Source of the DNA: DATKFM01 sp963810485 | Lineage (GTDB): Bacteria; Pseudomonadota; Alphaproteobacteria; Dongiales; Dongiaceae | Length of the DNA: 64,000 nucleotides | Assembly (NCBI GenBank): GCA_963810485.1 | Contig: CAWENQ010000007.1 | Location: forward strand, 124,001-188,000 | Direction: 5' to 3' | Shown here: positions 45,561-55,700 of the stretch, piece by piece | Layout of the letters: every line of letters begins with the position of its first letter | Position numbering within the stretch: the first letter of the stretch is position 1 | Position numbers and translations under genes: made by a program | Notes under the pieces: generated by a model | What the model was told of the DNA's origin: nothing | The model's input: the letters and a program-made list of their open reading frames with translations, nothing else | Databases searched by the model: none

Positions 45561-47268
45561 TCACGGAGACGCCGTGTAGCGTTCCTCTATGGCGGCGCGG
45601 ATCTGGCTGCGGCTCGCAGATGAGTCAAGCTGCAAGTCGGCCTCAATTCGTGCGGCCGAGTCTGCCAGGGCATCGTCCTTGATCGCTTCGCGGAACCACC
45701 GGGAATAGTCGCCGTTCCGCAGGTGATAAAGCCAGGTATCGTTGTCGACGCCGTCTGCCATCTGCATGAAAATTTCGAGATTGTGGGCGCGGAGATTGAG
45801 GCGCCGGTCGGCGCCGCGGAAGTAGAAGCTCTTGTCGGTTCCCAGCTTTCCTTCGGCGTATTTGCGCACATGACGCTGCCGCTCGCCCCGGGGCGGCATG
45901 ATGCGGAGCCGCCCTGAATAGGCTCCCGAGTTCCGAGCCTGTATGAACGCCTCGCCTTGCTCCAGGTTCTGGTCCGGTTGAGCGGCCGGCCAGCCGGCCA
46001 TGCTGGCAAATCCTGACAGTGTTTCCTGTAGGGCCTTCCCCACGACGATGACCGTATTGATGGCGCCAAGCGCTGCGGGCGTCAGCTTGTCGGGATGGAC
46101 GGTTATCAGGAAAAGACCGGCGGAGGGCAGCTCGATCTCCCGACCTGCGCTGCGTTCTCCCGACAGCATATGGTGGGCTTCATCCACAAACAGCCAGTGC
46201 GGCCTGGCGGTGCGCTTCCGCAACGCCAGCAGGCCCGGCGACAATTCTCCCAGGAATGCAGGGCGATCCTCCAGTTTGACGCCCAGGAGATTGACGATGA
46301 CCGATTGATTGGGACGGCTCCAGCAGCTCGAGAACCTTGGCCGGCGTCGGCGGCTGCGTGCTATCGCCGACCACGATCGCCCCGGCCATCGCTTCGTAGT
46401 CTCCTTCGGGATCGATGACGCAGAACTGATAGGATTGCTCGACCAGCCGTTCGAGCAGGCCGGCGGTTAGCGTGGATTTGCCGCTGCCCGATGTTCCGGC
46501 AAGCAGCAGCAATTCATCCCGCCGCGGCAGCCAAATGGGATCGCCGGCGGGTGTTTCTCCGAGCACGACGCCGCGCATGACGGCATTCTGGTCGACTTCG
46601 GACAGATCGTCGGCGATCAACCTGTCAATCAGCTCGACGACGCCCTGGCTGCGCGCGCCTGCCGTGACCAGATCGGCCGCCTCGCAGATCATCGGCAAGG
46701 CGTTCGCCACGGCGATGCGACAGCCGCAGAGAGCCAGGAAGGCGTGATCATTCTCGGCGTCGCCGACCGCCACGGTGTTGTGCGGCGACAGCCCCAATTC
46801 GGCCAATGCAGCCGACAGGCCGAGCGATTTGTTCACGCCTGTCGGCAGCACCATCACGGCGCCCTTGTTGAATATGATCTGGAGCTCCAGCCCAAGGCCT
46901 CGAATTGTCTCGAGCACGGCGATTTCGTTCGGCTGCCACGTGGCTACAATAACCTCGCCGACAGAGAGAGGCTCGATCCCCTTTTCACGCAGGGCGTCGG
47001 CAAAGATCGGCGGCGGCGGCTCTGCAAGCCTTCTTATTGATTTGTCCGAGGGATTGAACAGCACGGCGCCATTTTCAACGACGACGCGATCAAACCTGCC
47101 GAGATCCGGAAAGACCCGCAGGAGATCCGGCAGCTCACGCCCCGTAACCAGAATCAAACGCCGTCCAGCGGTCTTGACCCGCTCCAGGGCTGCAAGCGTC
47201 GCGTCATCGACCTGTCCGTTACTTGCCAATGTGCCGTCATAGTCGCAGGCAAGCGCCATATAGTGCAT
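45561..47268 (-). CDS. HAD-IIB phosphatase fused to HerA-like P-loop ATPase, one frame break
   Basis: A fusion of about 567 residues. Residues 1-240 are a HAD-IIB phosphatase: motif I ALACDYDGTLASNG with the DxD nucleophile, motif II LVTGREL, and motif IV VGDAENDHAFLALCG. The second part is a HerA/VirB4-like ATPase: Walker A LAGTSGSGKSTLTAGLL, strand VIDPEGDYEAM and Walker B HWLFVDEAHHML. The frame breaks at 46303-46310, where AATC (minus strand) is tandemly duplicated, a 4-base insertion; removing one copy restores SVIVNLLGVKLEDRPAF. The start is ATG 47268, with ATG 47259 also possible. It is divergent from the GT4 gene. Confidence 0.82.
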
Positions 47269-47475
47269 GAGCCCGCTCCATTTCAGCCCGGACCACATCC
47301 TGTCCCCGGACTCGAACCCGAGTTCTGCCCGGCTGGTTCCGCACGGGGAGCAAAAGCCTATGTAGTTGAGGAACTTCCCGGGCATTGCGCGGTTTCCTAT
47401 TTGTGGCCCCCGGCGCCTTTTTGGCATCGGCCCCGGGCCAAATTGCTCCAGTCGCAAGCTCCAGGCAGGTCTGAT

Positions 47476-48561
47476 ATGCGAATTGCCCAGGTCGCCCCCC
47501 TCTATGAGGCGTGCCCGCCAAGCCTCTACGGCGGCACCGAAAGAGTTGTTTCCTATCTCACCGAATGCCTGGTTCGGCTCGGCCATGACGTCACCCTGTT
47601 TGCGAGCGGCGATTCGCAGACACGCGCGGAACTCGTGGCCGGCTGCCGCCAGGCGATTCGCCTGGACGACACGATCCGCGATCCCCTGGCCTATCACATG
47701 GCCATGTTCAATCGGGTGGCTTCACAGGCAGCGGATTTCGACATCATCCATTTTCACACCGACTTTCTGCATTTCGCGGCCTTCGTGAACTCGCCCTGCC
47801 CGACGGTTACGACTTTGCACGGGCGGCTGGACTTGCCGGACCTCCCTGTTGTCTACACTGAATTTTCCGACATGCCGCTGGTTTCCATCTCCTACAGCCA
47901 GCGGGAACCGCTGCCCTGGGCCAACTGGCGCGCAACGGTGCCGCATGGCTTGCCGACGGATCTTTACAAGCTGGGCGATGGATCTCCCGGCTATCTTGCC
48001 TTCATTGGCCGCATCAGTCCGGAGAAACGATTGGACCGGGCGATTGAGATCGCCCAGCGGGTTGGATTGCCGCTGCGCATCGCCGCCAAGATAGACCAGG
48101 TCGACCGCGAGTACTTTGAAGACTCCATACGGCCGCTTCTCTCGCTGCCCGACGTGGAATATCTCGGCGAGATCAACGATGCCGAAAAGGCTGCTTTTCT
48201 CGGCGGCGCGGCGGCGCTGCTGTTTCCGATCGACTGGCCGGAGCCCTTCGGACTGTCGATGATCGAGGCAATGGCCAACGGCACGCCCGTCGTTGCATTT
48301 CGTCACGGGGCGGTCCCGGAGGTGATCGATGAGGGCATTACCGGCTTTGTCGTCGACAACGTCGACGAAGCGGCCGCCGCGGTTCCCCGGGCGCTCGACC
48401 TAAATAGACACAGCATCCGCCGGCAGTTTGAACTACGCTTCAGTGTCGATCGCATGGCCCGCGACTATCTGCGGACTTATGCAAGCCTGATTGACGAAAG
48501 GGGCAGTCGCAAGCCGCCGCGGCAGCCAGGAAGGGAACCCCAATTCCTGCAATCGGCGTGA
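47476..48561 (+). CDS. Glycosyltransferase family 4
   Basis: A 361-residue GT-B glycosyltransferase. The N-terminus has RIAQVAPLYEACPPSLYGGTERVVSYL, with the glycine-rich acceptor loop, then DFDIIHFHTDFLHF. The donor domain contains AFIGRISPEKRLDRAIEIA and, in the nucleotide-sugar site, PIDWPEPFGLSMIEAMANGTPVVAF, holding the E-x7-E motif. ATG 47476 is chosen; the open frame extends to 47263 but overlaps the divergent HAD gene. It precedes the glucosidase gene by 10 bases, and with the HAD phosphatase could make a small phosphorylated-intermediate glycoside, in the manner of a synthase-phosphatase pair. Confidence 0.92.
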   Translation: MRIAQVAPLYEACPPSLYGGTERVVSYLTECLVRLGHDVTLFASGDSQTRAELVAGCRQAIRLDDTIRDPLAYHMAMFNRVASQAADFDIIHFHTDFLHFAAFVNSPCPTVTTLHGRLDLPDLPVVYTEFSDMPLVSISYSQREPLPWANWRATVPHGLPTDLYKLGDGSPGYLAFIGRISPEKRLDRAIEIAQRVGLPLRIAAKIDQVDREYFEDSIRPLLSLPDVEYLGEINDAEKAAFLGGAAALLFPIDWPEPFGLSMIEAMANGTPVVAFRHGAVPEVIDEGITGFVVDNVDEAAAAVPRALDLNRHSIRRQFELRFSVDRMARDYLRTYASLIDERGSRKPPRQPGREPQFLQSA

Positions 48562-48571
48562 GAGGCAGCGA

Positions 48572-50755
48572 ATGAATGAACATCTCGTTCATGCGGACGC
48601 CAATGTCTCCCAGTTCTATATCCCGGCGGCCTCGTCATTGGCTGAGCGCAGGTTGCGCGCGCTTAAGCATGACGACACCTTTGCCCTTTTCGACCAATAT
48701 GGCGACATCATTCCCTTCCCAAATGCGCCGGACGGTCTTTACAGCCGCGACACTCGCTATCTGTCTCATCTTGAATTGCGGTTGAATGGGCAGCGGCCGC
48801 TGCTGCTCAGTTCGACCATTCGGGATGACAATGCGGTCCTGGCGGTCGATCTGACGAATCCGGATATCTTCATCGATGGCGAGCTTGTTCTGCCGCGGGA
48901 ATCGCTGCATGTGCAGCGGCTGCGTTTCCTTTGGCAGGCCACTTGCCACGAACGGCTGTCCATCCGCAACTTCCATGCCTCCCCGAAAGCAATTGCCGTT
49001 TCGCTGCAGTTTGCGGCGGATTTCGCGGATCTCTTCGAAGTGCGGGGACAGTCCCGAATTCGCCGTGGCAAGATGCAGCGGACATTGCTGTCCGACCAGG
49101 AAGCTTCGTTGAAGTATATGGGGCTCGACGATCTCGCCCGGACGACCTCGGTGCGCTTCACTCCACCACCCGACAAGCTTGAGGTCTCAACCGCAAGCTA
49201 CGATCTGGTTCTGGAGCCAAATCAGCGAGTCCGCATATTCAGCGAGATTGCCTGCACTTCTGGATCGAACAATGCAGCCATCCCACCGAAGACCTTTGCG
49301 GGCTGCATGTTTGCGGCCCGCCGCGGCCTGCGCCAGGGACAGGCGCGCGCGACGCAGATCCAGAGTTCAAATAGCCAGCTCAATCAACTGCTGGGCCGCT
49401 CTGTTTCGGATCTCTATATGCTCGTGTCGGAAACCCCGCATGGGCCGTACCCCTATGCCGGGATTCCCTGGTTCAGCACGCCCTTTGGCCGCGACGGCCT
49501 GATTACGGCCTTATTCACCTTGTGGCTTGACCCGAAAATCGCCTTTGGCGTCTTGAATTATTTGGCCGCGACGCAAGCCACGGAGTTCGATCCCGAACGC
49601 GATGCCGAGCCGGGCAAGATACTGCACGAAACCAGGGCGGGAGAGATGGCGCGCCTGCGCGAGGTGCCGTTCGGCGCCTACTATGGCAGCGTCGACGCCA
49701 CGCCGCTTTTTGTCGTGCTGGTGGGCGCCTATGTGGAACGCACCGGCGACAGGGCGACGTTGCAGCATTTGTGGCCGCACGTTTCCGCGGCACTCAATTG
49801 GATAGACAGCTACGGCGATCGGGATGCCGACGGATTCATTGAGTATGACCGGCGCAGCGACGACGGTCTTGTCAACCAGGGTTGGAAGGACTCCCACGAC
49901 TCGATATTTCATGCCGACGGCCGCCTGGCCAATGGGCCTATCGCACTTTGCGAGGTACAGGCATATGTGTATTTGGCCAAGCGGTATGCGGCGGCGATGG
50001 CCCGCCTGCTCGAACTGCCGGACCAGGCGCGAGTTCTTGACCAGCAAGCCGAGTTGCTGAAGAAGAACTTCTCGGCGGCATTTTGGTGCGAGGAACTTTC
50101 TACATTTGCGTTGGCGCTTGACGGCGACAAGCAGCCGCTTCGAGTCTGTACGTCAAACGCGGGCCATGCGCTGTTTGCCGGCATCGCGACGCCTGAGCAA
50201 TCTCAATCCATGGCGAAGGTGCTGCTTGGGAGCGACAGCTACGCGGGCTGGGGAATCAGAACCGTTGCCGCGTCGCAGGCCCGCTATAATCCCATGTCGT
50301 ACCACAATGGCTCCGTTTGGCCCCATGACAATGCGATCATTGCGTTGGGCCTGGACCGGTATGGCCACAAGGTCGAGGTAAGCCGGTTGTATTCGGGAAT
50401 TTTTGATGCCTCGATCCACATGGATCTACGCCGGCTTCCCGAGCTGTTTTGCGGATTTTCGAGGCAACCGCACGCGGGGCCGACACTTTATCCCGTGGCT
50501 TGCACGCCACAGGCCTGGGCGACCGCGACTCCCTTCGCCATGATGCAGGCGCTCCTGGGCATATCGCTGGACTTCGCCAGCAGCGAGATCCGCTTTCGGC
50601 GGCCGCGCCTGCCGGAATCGCTAGCGGAGGTGAGACTGACCGGCCTGCGTCTTGGCGATCAATCGGCGGACATTCTCATCCGCCGTTCGGGCACATCGGC
50701 GGCTGTACACACGCTGGACCGGACGGAACGGCTGCGTGTGGTCGTGCATGATTGA
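48572..50755 (+). CDS. Glycogen-debranching-type amylo-alpha-1,6-glucosidase
   Basis: A 727-residue protein with an N-terminal GDE_N_bis-like beta domain (about 15-230, e.g. LFDQYGDIIPFPNAPDGLYSRDTRYLSHL) and a C-terminal (alpha/alpha)6 barrel with PWFSTPFGRDGLIT, VNQGWKDSHDSI and HNGSVWPHDNA. The Asp and Glu residues in such motifs catalyse hydrolysis in GH63/GH133-like enzymes. Bacterial members are annotated as debranching glucosidases, but many have no proven substrate, and no glycogen synthase or branching enzyme is nearby. The ATG at 48572 lies just after an AGAGGCAGCG site; the frame is open to 48491 inside the GT4 gene. Confidence 0.9.
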   Translation: MNEHLVHADANVSQFYIPAASSLAERRLRALKHDDTFALFDQYGDIIPFPNAPDGLYSRDTRYLSHLELRLNGQRPLLLSSTIRDDNAVLAVDLTNPDIFIDGELVLPRESLHVQRLRFLWQATCHERLSIRNFHASPKAIAVSLQFAADFADLFEVRGQSRIRRGKMQRTLLSDQEASLKYMGLDDLARTTSVRFTPPPDKLEVSTASYDLVLEPNQRVRIFSEIACTSGSNNAAIPPKTFAGCMFAARRGLRQGQARATQIQSSNSQLNQLLGRSVSDLYMLVSETPHGPYPYAGIPWFSTPFGRDGLITALFTLWLDPKIAFGVLNYLAATQATEFDPERDAEPGKILHETRAGEMARLREVPFGAYYGSVDATPLFVVLVGAYVERTGDRATLQHLWPHVSAALNWIDSYGDRDADGFIEYDRRSDDGLVNQGWKDSHDSIFHADGRLANGPIALCEVQAYVYLAKRYAAAMARLLELPDQARVLDQQAELLKKNFSAAFWCEELSTFALALDGDKQPLRVCTSNAGHALFAGIATPEQSQSMAKVLLGSDSYAGWGIRTVAASQARYNPMSYHNGSVWPHDNAIIALGLDRYGHKVEVSRLYSGIFDASIHMDLRRLPELFCGFSRQPHAGPTLYPVACTPQAWATATPFAMMQALLGISLDFASSEIRFRRPRLPESLAEVRLTGLRLGDQSADILIRRSGTSAAVHTLDRTERLRVVVHD

Positions 50756-50782
50756 AGCCGAAGGCGCGAGCGTGAGCGGCGA

Positions 50783-52687
50783 TTATCCCGTCCCGGCCAT
50801 GGCCGCGGGAGAGACCGCCTCGCCCATGCTGTTTGCCTGCATCGCCCGGCGCAAGAATGGCAGGTTCGCCAGGTAGCCCCTCAGCAAACTGGGATCCACC
50901 GGCTTTGCCAGTACCGGCACTTGAGAAAACGCCGCATCGATTGATTCGACATTGTAGCCCGTCAAGAACGCGAAGGGGATGTTTCGCGACAAAAGCACCT
51001 TTGCGACCGGGTAACTCAAGCGGCCATTGATGTTCAGGTCCAATAGCGCGGCATCGAATTCCATCTCGCTTGTCGCCCGGAGCGCAACATCCTCAGTCCC
51101 GAAGGGCCCGATGACCTCGCAGCCGCTTTCGATCAGGAGATCCTTCGTCAGGCTGGCCACCAACGGTTCATCTTCGACGAGCAGGACGAGAGGCCGATGC
51201 TCGCTGCTCCGCCTGTAAGGCCGCGTTGTTTGGCCGTTGTTTTCACCCGATGAGGCGGCACTGACCGCACGGCCCCCGATCGGAATGGCAACGTCGCATT
51301 GCAGACCGTCACCTCCCCATTCAAAGGCGAGCCGTCCGTTGAGAGACGCAATATTTGCTTGTACCACGCCAAATCCAAAGCCCTGCCGCTTCGGGGCGCT
51401 CACGGAAGGCCCGTTGGACTCCCGCCAGCGAAGCAAGAGCGTCTCATCCGCCACCTCCCAGTCGATGCTGAGGGCGCCCTCCGGCGTCGATAGGGACCCA
51501 TGCTTGATCGCATTCGTGAGCAATTCGTGGACGACCATGGCCAGCGACTGGGCTACCGCCGGCGCGAGGGGGATTGCTGCGGACTCGCCAATGCGGATGT
51601 GAGGATACGCCTCGCGGAACGGCTCGACCTCCTCTTGAACCAGCCGCCTGAGATCGACGCTGGCCCACCTGGCTTCGGACAGCAGATTGTGTGCGCGCGC
51701 CAACGCCAGAATCCGGCCTTCCACCGTCTTGACGAAACTGCCGATGCTCGATGCCTTGGTAAGCCGTACGACCGATTGAACCACCGCCAACAAATTCTTC
51801 GCGCGATGATCCAGCTCGCGCACCAGAAGCTCTTGCCGATCGGCCGCCTGCCTCCGTTCGGTCGTATCCAGATCCAGGCCAAAGAACTGGGCGGCCGCAC
51901 CATCCTCAGATCGAACCGCGTAACCCGCCGTAAGGGACCATCGGATTGACTTGTCAGGCCTGATGAACCGGATCTCACACTTGGCTTCGTCCGCCGGCAT
52001 CGATTTGTGGACAAGGTCCTTGAGCGCCTGCCGGTCGTCGGCATGCACATGCGAGAGCATCCCCTCCCATGTTCCGCCGAATGACTCCGGCGAGAACCCC
52101 ATCAGGCGCATGAGAGTTTGCGACCATTCGATCGAATCGGATTTTATGTCATAGCTCCACCAGCCCATGTTTGCCGCGTCCAATGCCAGGTGCAGCCTGT
52201 TTTCGCTGGTTTGCAGCTCGGCCATCGCCAGCTCCAGGGCATTGGTGCGCTCGGCCACCCTTTGTTCGAGCTCCTGGTTGAATTGCTCCAGCTGTTTGGT
52301 CTTTCGGTACAGGTCGACAAAGACCTTTACCTTCGCCCGCAGCACTTCCGGAATTACGGGAACCGAAATGTAATCCACGGCGCCGTGCTGATAGCCGCGC
52401 AGAAAATCCATATCGGCAAGCAACACCGCTGAAATGAGAATGATCGCAGTGTCCTTGAAGCGCGGGTGCTCGCGAATCATGCGGGCCAGCTCGAATCCGT
52501 CGAGATCCGGCATGTAGACATCGACAAGAACGACGGCGATTTCAGAGCGGTTCAGGTACTCAAAAGCCTCCTGCGCGGAATTTGCCGCCAGCAGATTCTC
52601 GCCAAGCTCTTCCAGGATGACACGATAGCTGAGGAGCTTCCCCGGCTGATCGTCGACGAGAAGTATGTTGACTTTTTCATCGGCCAT
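50783..52687 (-). CDS. HWE-family hybrid sensor histidine kinase (REC-PAS-HWE-REC)
   Basis: A 634-residue soluble kinase. The receiver domain (about 7-120: LLVDDQPGKLLSYR, VDVYMPDLDGFE with the phospho-Asp) comes first, followed by a coiled coil. A PAS domain (about 160-280: MGWWSYDIKSDSIEWS) is next. The HWE-type dimerisation/ATPase region opens with RELDHRAKNLLAVVQ, where His is the phosphorylation site. It continues with MVVHELLTNAIKHGSL, and a second receiver (about 508-620: LVEDEPLVASLTKDLL) ends the chain. HWE kinases occur mainly in alphaproteobacteria. ATG 52687 is used, 18 bases after the upstream gene stop. No transmembrane segment. Confidence 0.92.
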   Translation of the reverse strand: MADEKVNILLVDDQPGKLLSYRVILEELGENLLAANSAQEAFEYLNRSEIAVVLVDVYMPDLDGFELARMIREHPRFKDTAIILISAVLLADMDFLRGYQHGAVDYISVPVIPEVLRAKVKVFVDLYRKTKQLEQFNQELEQRVAERTNALELAMAELQTSENRLHLALDAANMGWWSYDIKSDSIEWSQTLMRLMGFSPESFGGTWEGMLSHVHADDRQALKDLVHKSMPADEAKCEIRFIRPDKSIRWSLTAGYAVRSEDGAAAQFFGLDLDTTERRQAADRQELLVRELDHRAKNLLAVVQSVVRLTKASSIGSFVKTVEGRILALARAHNLLSEARWASVDLRRLVQEEVEPFREAYPHIRIGESAAIPLAPAVAQSLAMVVHELLTNAIKHGSLSTPEGALSIDWEVADETLLLRWRESNGPSVSAPKRQGFGFGVVQANIASLNGRLAFEWGGDGLQCDVAIPIGGRAVSAASSGENNGQTTRPYRRSSEHRPLVLLVEDEPLVASLTKDLLIESGCEVIGPFGTEDVALRATSEMEFDAALLDLNINGRLSYPVAKVLLSRNIPFAFLTGYNVESIDAAFSQVPVLAKPVDPSLLRGYLANLPFLRRAMQANSMGEAVSPAAMAGTG

Positions 52688-52705
52688 TCGAGTCACCGGT
52701 TCACG

Positions 52706-55700
52706 CTAACGATGAAGCCACATGCGCAAAGCCGAAAGGAGCTGCTCCGTATTCACCGGCTTTGCCAGATAGTCTGACGCTCCGGCTTCCAGGCACTTCT
52801 CGCGATCGCCCTTCATCGCCTTGGCAGTCAGGGCGACAATCGGCAGCCGACGGAATCTCGGTTCCTCGCGGATGGCCTGCATCGTCTCGTAACCGTCCAT
52901 TTCCGGCATCATGATATCCATCAGGACAATCCCGATGTCAGGCGTCGAGTCGATGATGGAAATCGCTTCTCTTCCGGTGGTCGCGGCGAGCACATTCATT
53001 CCCCGGCGCTCGAGAGCACTACTGAGCGCAAAGATGTTCCGCGCATCGTCATCGACGAGCAGCACGGTCTGCCCGACCAGATGCTCGTCGGAACCGTGCA
53101 GCTGATCCAGCATCCTCTGCTTCTCAGCGGGAAGTTCCGAGATCACCCTGTGCAGGAACAGAGCCGTCTCATCCAGGAGCCGCTCCGGGGACTCAACGCC
53201 CTTGACGACGACGCTGCGGGCAATCGACCGCAACTGGACATCTTCCTCCGGCGTAAGCTCGCGCCCGGTATACACGACAACGGGAATGTCGCGCAGCGAC
53301 TTATCGCCCGCGAGCTTCTCCAAGAGATCAAATCCGGACATGTCCGGAAGGCGAAGGTCCAGGACGATGCAATCGCAGGGTTCGTTCCGGAGGATGTCGA
53401 GCGCCTCTGCGCCGGTGGACGCGACGACCGTGTTCACATCACGATGGCCCAAGAGTTCGGATATGCTCATCTGCTCCGCGGCATCGTCTTCGACGATCAA
53501 AAGACGCTTGTGGCGCAGAGATGCATACTTCTTGATTCGGGAAAGGGCCGCCTCCAGCTCTCTCGCCGCGCTGGGCTTAGTGACAAAGGAGTAGGCGCCC
53601 CGGGCCAATCCGTGTTGCCGGTCCTCATCCAGTGTCAAGATCTGCACGGGAATGTGCCGCGTCTCGGGATCCTGCTTCAGCTGGCTAAGGACGCTCCAGC
53701 CAAGCATGTCCGGCAGGAAAATATCCAAGGAAATGGCCGTCGGCTTGTACTCGCGGGCAAGGGCCAGCGCCGAGGCCCCCTGGGCGGTGATAAGACACTT
53801 GAAGCCTTGCTTACGCGCCGCACCCGCGAGGATACGGGCATAGTGAGGATCGTCCTCCAGTATGAGCAGGACATCGTCACCTGGTTTGATGTCGCTGCGA
53901 TCATCGGGTATGGCCTCAATGGCCTGGTCGCTGCGACGCGCCGCAAGGCCTCCACTCGAATGCGGATCCTTCAAAGGAAGCCGCTCAAGATAGCGGGTGG
54001 AGGTGCCGGCGACCGCGAGATAGTTCGAAGGCAGATACAGCGTGAAGGTACTGCCCACGCCGGGCGAACTCTTCAACTGGATCTCGCCGCCGAGTAGATT
54101 TGACAATTCTCGACTAATGGCCAAACCAAGGCCCGTCCCGCCATATTTCCGGCTGGTGCTCGCGTCGGCTTGTTGGAAGGCTTCGAAAATAAGTTTCTGC
54201 TTTTCGTGTGGAATGCCAATTCCCGTGTCCGATACCTCAAAGGCCAGGACGGCGGGCGCCTGACTGAGCACCACATGGTCCTCTCTCCAGCCGCTGATCG
54301 GGCTGGATACGACGATCTTCACGCCACCGACCTCGGTGAACTTGAACGCGTTCGAGAGCAGGTTTTTCAGGACTTGCTGCAGGCGCTTGGAATCCGTCGT
54401 CATGCTGCGTGCGACGTTCGAAGCGACCTGCACGTCGAACGACAGGTGCCGCCGCTCCGCCTCATGCCTGAAGGGCCGGGCGACCGCCTCCAGGATGCTC
54501 GTGACGGAAATCTCCTCCGCCTCGATTGCGACAGTTCCAGACTCGATTTTTGAGAGGTCGAGAATGTCGCTGATAAGATTAAGCAGGTCAGTACCCGCGC
54601 CATGAATTGTTCGCGCAAACTCGATCTGTTTCGATGTCAGATTGCCATCCGGATTGTCGCCGAGCTGCTGGCCGAGGATCAGGATGCTGTTGAGCGGGGT
54701 CCGGAGTTCGTGCGACATGTTCGCCAGGAACTCGGACTTGTATTTCGATGTCATCGACAGTTCGATCGCCTTTTCCTCGACCGCTTTCCGGGCCAGCTCG
54801 ATCTCCTGATTCTTCCTCTCGACTTCTACATTTCGCTCCGCAAGCTGTTGCGCCTTCTGCTCGAGCTGTTCGTTTGTCTGCTGCAATTCCTTCTGCTGGA
54901 CCTGCAATTCGCGCGCAAGCTGCTGCGACTGCGTCAGCAATTGCTCCGTTTGCATTGCCGCTTCGATGCTGTTCAGCACGATGCCGAGGTTCGCAGTCAA
55001 TTGCTCAAGGAACGCCAGATGCGCAGCGCCAAATTCCTGCAGCGACGCCAGCAGCAGAACCGCCTTGGTCTGGCCCTCAAATATGACGGGGAAGACAACC
55101 AGGCTGCGGGGAAGCGCCTGCAGTGAGACCGAGCCGATCCTGACGGTTTCCGCCGGGATATCCGTCACCAGGATTCGCCGCTGCTCGGCGGCGCATTGCC
55201 CGATGAAACTTTGACCCAGCTTCAACCGTCCCGGATATCCGACCTCGTGATCGTTTGCATAGCTCGCCAGCAGCGTCAGGTCCGGCGTGTCCCCGGTATT
55301 AAGCTGATAGATGGCCCCTTGGTGGGCGCTCACCAGCGGAACCAGTTCCGAGAGCAGCAGGCGTCCGACGGTCGCAAGATCCCGCTGTCCCTGAACCATG
55401 CCGGTGAAGCGGGCAAGGTTCGTCTTCAGCCAGTCCTGCTCCGTGTTGCGCTCGGTGGTCAGCCGGAGATTGTCGATCATCGTATTGATATTGTCTTTCA
55501 GCTCGGCCACTTCGCCGCGGGCATCGACCTGAATGGAGCGCGTCAGATCGCCCTTGGTGACCGCCGTGGCGACCTCCGCAATGTTGCGGACCTGCGTCGT
55601 CAGATTGGCGGCCAGCAGGTTGACGTTGCCGGTCAGGTCCTTCCAGGTGCCGGCCGCGCCCGGCACATTGGCTTGTCCGCCAAGCCTGCCCTCGACACCG

